From Methylophaga sp. (lineage in GTDB: Bacteria; Pseudomonadota; Gammaproteobacteria; Nitrosococcales; Methylophagaceae): DNA of 64,000 nt. Where the stretch lies: positions 32,669 through 96,668 of the forward strand of contig JAFIFW010000001.1 of assembly GCA_020831825.1 (NCBI GenBank). The letters are read 5' to 3'. Below, in pieces: positions 61,141 to 64,000 of the stretch; positions within the stretch are counted from its first letter, which is position 1; every line of letters begins with the position of its first letter. Both the position numbers and the translations under genes were made by a program. The notes under the pieces were generated by a model. That model did no database searches, was not told where the DNA came from, and saw only the letters and a list, made by a program, of their open reading frames with translations.

Positions 61141-62076
61141 TTACTCCCACTCGAGCTCAACAAAAGCAGCTGTGACGTTGCGTCGATGATACTCTTCAAA
61201 CATTAACCAGTTGTCAGACTCATCAACAGCGACTTCGCGAATGGCTTGTTCGATAGTGCCAAGATCGTTGATGATCGCCCTGACCCCCTCGCGTATTGCT
61301 TCAAAATAACGTATCTGAGATCGAAGCGCTGTTTTATCACCGTTATAACTGACGGGACCATGTCCGGGGATCATAACTTCGACATCCATTTTCAGCAAGT
61401 GTTGCATCGCGTTCAACCAGCCATTGATACTGCCATCCAGTGCAGGCGTGCGATCCACGAATAGCAAATCTCCAGTCCAGAGTGTGCGGGTTTTTTTATC
61501 CAGCACTGTTAAATCATGGTCGGTATGGGCGGTGGGATAAGACTCAAGCTTGATGATTCTGCCCCCAAGATCCAGTTCAACGGGCTGGTCAATATTGACT
61601 AACTTGCTTGCTGGAATAAATTCTGTGCCATGCCAGGCATCGCCTAACAGTTCCTGAAAGCCTTCCTTATAAAAAGTTTGCCTTGCGGCCAGAGCGGCAG
61701 GTGCTCTCTGGTGTGCGATGAAGACCGGATTATCTTGCAGAAATGCCGCATTGCCGAGGACATGATCAGGGTGAACATGCGTGTTAATGACATAACAGAT
61801 AGGGGTTTCTGTGATGTTGCGAATGGCGTTGCGCAGTTGTTGCCCCTCAAGATAACTGCCGCCGGTATCTACAACGGCAACACATGATTCACCCACGATA
61901 AATCCAATGTTGGCGATGGCACCGTGGTTGTCTGGTGTGGCTTCTTCATGAGCGCCTTGGTGGAAGTAGATTCCTTCAGCGGCAGCCATTAAGGGATAAT
62001 CAGAAGTTTCTGCTTTGGCACAGCCATGCAGTGCAGGAAGCAGTAACAGCAGGGTAATAAAATATGTCTTGTTCAT
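61141..62076 (-). CDS. Quinoprotein relay system zinc metallohydrolase
   Basis: 311 residues of the metallo-beta-lactamase fold, SoxH-related. A signal with lipobox LHGC (Cys19) suggests an envelope lipoprotein. The metal motif THVHPDHVLGN has H100, H102, D104 and H105; later ligands are YPTAHTDHDL and MIPGHGPVSY. It pairs with the SoxYZ-like carrier in genomes with quinoprotein dehydrogenases. The reaction is unknown, possibly cleaving a carrier-bound thioester or sulfur adduct by analogy with SoxH. MNKTYF at 62076 is used as the start. Confidence 0.9.
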   Translation of the reverse strand: MNKTYFITLLLLLPALHGCAKAETSDYPLMAAAEGIYFHQGAHEEATPDNHGAIANIGFIVGESCVAVVDTGGSYLEGQQLRNAIRNITETPICYVINTHVHPDHVLGNAAFLQDNPVFIAHQRAPAALAARQTFYKEGFQELLGDAWHGTEFIPASKLVNIDQPVELDLGGRIIKLESYPTAHTDHDLTVLDKKTRTLWTGDLLFVDRTPALDGSINGWLNAMQHLLKMDVEVMIPGHGPVSYNGDKTALRSQIRYFEAIREGVRAIINDLGTIEQAIREVAVDESDNWLMFEEYHRRNVTAAFVELEWE

Positions 62077-62153
62077 ACTAGCCAACATCGTTGTCAGGGG
62101 CGATGCTGTTACAATATCGCAGTTTGCTGGCTAATTCTAGTTGAGAAATATTA

Positions 62154-63557
62154 ATGACAATTCGTACCCGATTTGCCCCCAGTCCAACCGGTTATTTACA
62201 TGTTGGAGGTGCCCGGACGGCACTGTTTTCATGGCTCTATGCTCGTAAGCATGGGGGACAATTTGTATTGAGAATTGAAGATACCGATTTAGAGCGATCT
62301 TCAATTGAATCAGTGAATGCCATCCTTGAAGGCATGACCTGGCTTGGCCTTGACTATGATGAAGGGCCTTTCTACCAGACGCAGCGTTTTGATCGATACA
62401 AAGCCGTGATTCAGCAACTGCTCGAACAAGGTGATGCTTATTATTGCTACTGCTCCAGGGACGAGCTGGAAGTCATGCGTGAGCAACAGCGTCAAAATAA
62501 GGAAAAGCCCCGATATGATGGGCGCTGTCGTCATCGTGAGGATATTCCTGCGGATATTCAGCCGGTGATTCGTTTCAAAAATCCGACTACGGGACAAGTC
62601 GTAGTCAAAGATATGATTCGTGGTGATGTAAGTTTCAACAATTCAGAACTTGATGATCTTGTCATTGCACGTCCTGATGGCACACCTACCTATAATTTAA
62701 CAGTGGTCGTTGATGATATCGACATGGGAATGACCCATGTGATCCGTGGCGACGATCATCTCAACAACTCACCCAGGCAAATTAATATTTTCCAGGCATT
62801 GGGCGCGACAACTCCATTGTTTGCCCATGTGCCGATGATTCTTGGCGATGATGGTGCCCGATTATCGAAAAGACATGGTGCTGTCAGTGTGATGAGTTAT
62901 CGGGATGAAGGATTTCTTCCTGAAGCATTGTTGAATTATCTCATAAGACTGGGGTGGTCCCATGGCGATCAGGAGATCTTCTCCCTGGATGAAATGATCC
63001 AGTTGTTCGATATCGAGGATGTTAATCGGGCGGCATCGAGCTTCAATACTGAGAAATTGCTCTGGTTAAACCAGCACTACATCAAGTCCAGTCCTGCAGA
63101 ACATATTGCCAAGCATCTGAGTTGGCATTTGGGACAGTTGGGTATTGACCCAACACAAGGTCCTGCTATCACTGACGTGATCGTCCTGCTTCAGGACCGG
63201 GCAAAAACCTTGAAAGAAATGGCCGAAAATTGCCGATATTTCTATCAGACAATTACTGACTATGATGAGAAGGCGGCAAGCAAAAATCTGACAAGTGAGG
63301 CCTTACCAATACTCGAAAACGCCCATGCCCGCCTGGCGGCATTGCCGACATGGACTGCCGAACCAATTCATACAGAAATCAAAAACTGTGCGAGCCAGTT
63401 TGCAGTCGGTATGGGCAAGGTCGCTCAGCCTATCCGAGTTGCAATCACAGGAAATACGGTCTCTCCTTCTCTGGATCAGACGCTTGCACTCTACGGACGT
63501 GAGCGCACATTGTCTGCAATCATGAAAGCAGTAGACTGGATCAAAGATCGTGCCTGA
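62154..63557 (+). CDS. gltX: Glutamyl-tRNA synthetase
   Basis: Class I synthetase charging tRNA-Glu. The 467 residues have HIGH-like [20 protein letters not shown] (HVGG at 17-20), the [11 protein letters not shown] signature and KMSKS-like LSKRHG at about 240. It lacks the zinc insertion (CxC...) of E. coli GltX; CYCSRDEL is at about 96-103, where that zinc domain would start. The gene separates the minus-strand relay pair from xoxF. No clear terminator follows. Confidence 0.97.
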   Translation: MTIRTRFAPSPTGYLHVGGARTALFSWLYARKHGGQFVLRIEDTDLERSSIESVNAILEGMTWLGLDYDEGPFYQTQRFDRYKAVIQQLLEQGDAYYCYCSRDELEVMREQQRQNKEKPRYDGRCRHREDIPADIQPVIRFKNPTTGQVVVKDMIRGDVSFNNSELDDLVIARPDGTPTYNLTVVVDDIDMGMTHVIRGDDHLNNSPRQINIFQALGATTPLFAHVPMILGDDGARLSKRHGAVSVMSYRDEGFLPEALLNYLIRLGWSHGDQEIFSLDEMIQLFDIEDVNRAASSFNTEKLLWLNQHYIKSSPAEHIAKHLSWHLGQLGIDPTQGPAITDVIVLLQDRAKTLKEMAENCRYFYQTITDYDEKAASKNLTSEALPILENAHARLAALPTWTAEPIHTEIKNCASQFAVGMGKVAQPIRVAITGNTVSPSLDQTLALYGRERTLSAIMKAVDWIKDRA

Positions 63558-63604
63558 AACCAGTCAAATCTAATAAAATATAATAAAATCAAATACATAT
63601 GTTC

Positions 63605-63622
63605 TCGGGAATATTTTCCCGA
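63605..63622. promoter_or_regulatory. Inverted repeat upstream of the methanol dehydrogenase promoter
   Basis: TCGGGAA at 63605-63611, TATT, TTCCCGA at 63616-63622: a perfect 7-bp dyad about 40 bp before the likely -35. It is followed by A, not T, on the plus strand, so it is not an intrinsic terminator for gltX. It could be an operator for a regulator of the methanol dehydrogenase gene. Confidence 0.45.
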
Positions 63623-63663
63623 AAAAAATATGGAAAAACTCACAAAAAAGATCAGCAAGATGC

Positions 63664-63692
63664 TTGACTATCGTTTTTTTCAGGATTATGGT
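63664..63692 (+). promoter_or_regulatory. Sigma-70-type promoter for the methanol dehydrogenase gene
   Basis: TTGACT at 63664-63669, a 17-bp spacer and TATGGT at 63687-63692. It would give a 5' leader of about 70 nt before the ATG at 63768, with AGAGGA as ribosome site. Seen by eye. Confidence 0.55.
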
Positions 63693-63767
63693 TTTGCCTA
63701 CGCATGAGGTTCAATTCTGAACAAAATCGTGTCGTACCTAAATAAAAAAGCAATAGAGGATAACTTT

Positions 63768-64000
63768 ATGAAGCTGAAAACTCTGTCATTAGCAATGATG
63801 TCAATGGCTGTACCAAGCATGGTCGCCGCTGACGAGTTGCTGATAATGCAACAAAACGAAAACAACTGGGTAATGCCTGCTGGCGACTATGCCAACACAC
63901 GTTACAGCCGCCTCGCTCAAATCACCAAAGACAATGTTGCCGACCTGAAAATGGCCTGGACATTCTCAACAGGTGTTCTGCGTGGTCACGAAGGTAATGC
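63768..64000 (+). CDS. xoxF: PQQ-dependent methanol dehydrogenase, XoxF-like, 5' end only
   Basis: The first 77 codons of a periplasmic quinoprotein: signal peptide MKLKTLSLAMMSMAVPSMVAA, then NNWVMPAGDYANTRYSRLAQI, AWTFSTGVLRGHEGN. The GVLRGHEG form and TRYS are typical of lanthanide-dependent XoxF, whereas calcium MxaF enzymes usually have GLLNGHEG. The catalytic residues and the diagnostic lanthanide Asp lie beyond the right edge, so XoxF versus MxaF is a judgement on the N-terminus. The relay proteins just upstream support a quinoprotein locus. Confidence 0.85.
   Translation, partial: MKLKTLSLAMMSMAVPSMVAADELLIMQQNENNWVMPAGDYANTRYSRLAQITKDNVADLKMAWTFSTGVLRGHEGN

Noticed and set aside
63605..63622. 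Terminator for gltX
   Set aside because: The 7-bp stem is followed by A residues on the plus strand, not T, so it does not fit an intrinsic terminator in that direction.

Overview
The window reads as chromosomal DNA of a marine-type gammaproteobacterial methylotroph, most likely Methylophaga or a close relative. Three things point there. A lanthanide-type (XoxF-like) methanol dehydrogenase starts at the right edge, with a quinoprotein relay pair (SoxYZ-like carrier and zinc hydrolase) nearby. A tetrahydromethanopterin-linked C1 cluster holds an MtdA-like and an MtdB-like dehydrogenase, a beta-RFAP synthase and an ATP-grasp protein. A sugar-phosphate block (tkt-gap-pgk-pyk-fba) suits a ribulose monophosphate methylotroph. 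Gene order elsewhere (gloB/methyltransferase/rnhA/dnaQ, ssb-MFS-uvrA, tonB-gshB, glyQS-gmhB-plsC) is typical of gammaproteobacteria. The assignment is an inference from gene content; no rRNA or tRNA gene was seen.

Layout. 1-2.6 kb: partial gloB facing a methyltransferase, rnhA and dnaQ. 2.6-7.3 kb: grpE-dnaK-dnaJ with two heat-shock (sigma-32) promoters, then dapB. 7.4-15.0 kb: a thioredoxin-like protein, then transketolase, GAPDH, phosphoglycerate kinase, pyruvate kinase and Calvin-type aldolase. 15.1-19.9 kb: fluoride channel crcB with a DUF190 partner, serS, an M50 protease, trpS with a probable Fe-S motif, and rluB. 19.9-25.9 kb (minus strand): diguanylate cyclase, SDR, lipoprotein, hpnE-hpnD squalene genes, a [2Fe-2S] ferredoxin and ispB. 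26-30.4 kb: rplU-rpmA-obgE-proB, rpsT, exonuclease III and a DUF6435 peptide.

30.4-34.6 kb is the least ordinary stretch. It holds recQ, two small genes and two repeat-rich gaps with nested hairpins, a 70-bp module present twice with compensatory base changes, and four copies of a 31-bp repeat. 34.6-47 kb: dinB, an AmpG-like permease, ppnN, ssb, a YajR-like MFS protein, uvrA, a CYTH protein, tonB and apbE. 47-54.7 kb: gshB, glyQS, gmhB, plsC and a FimX-like degenerate GGDEF/EAL protein. 54.8-59.7 kb (minus): htpX and the H4MPT cluster. 59.9-64 kb: a small exported cysteine protein, the SoxYZ-like carrier and zinc hydrolase, gltX and the start of the methanol dehydrogenase.

How it fits together: periplasmic methanol oxidation (xoxF plus relay proteins) would yield formaldehyde. 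The H4MPT enzymes would oxidise it through methylene-H4MPT to produce NAD(P)H. The tkt/gap/pgk/pyk/fba block would rearrange and oxidise the sugar phosphates made by assimilation. Most of the remainder is housekeeping. FimX-like, TonB3-like and diguanylate cyclase genes hint at c-di-GMP control of surface motility.
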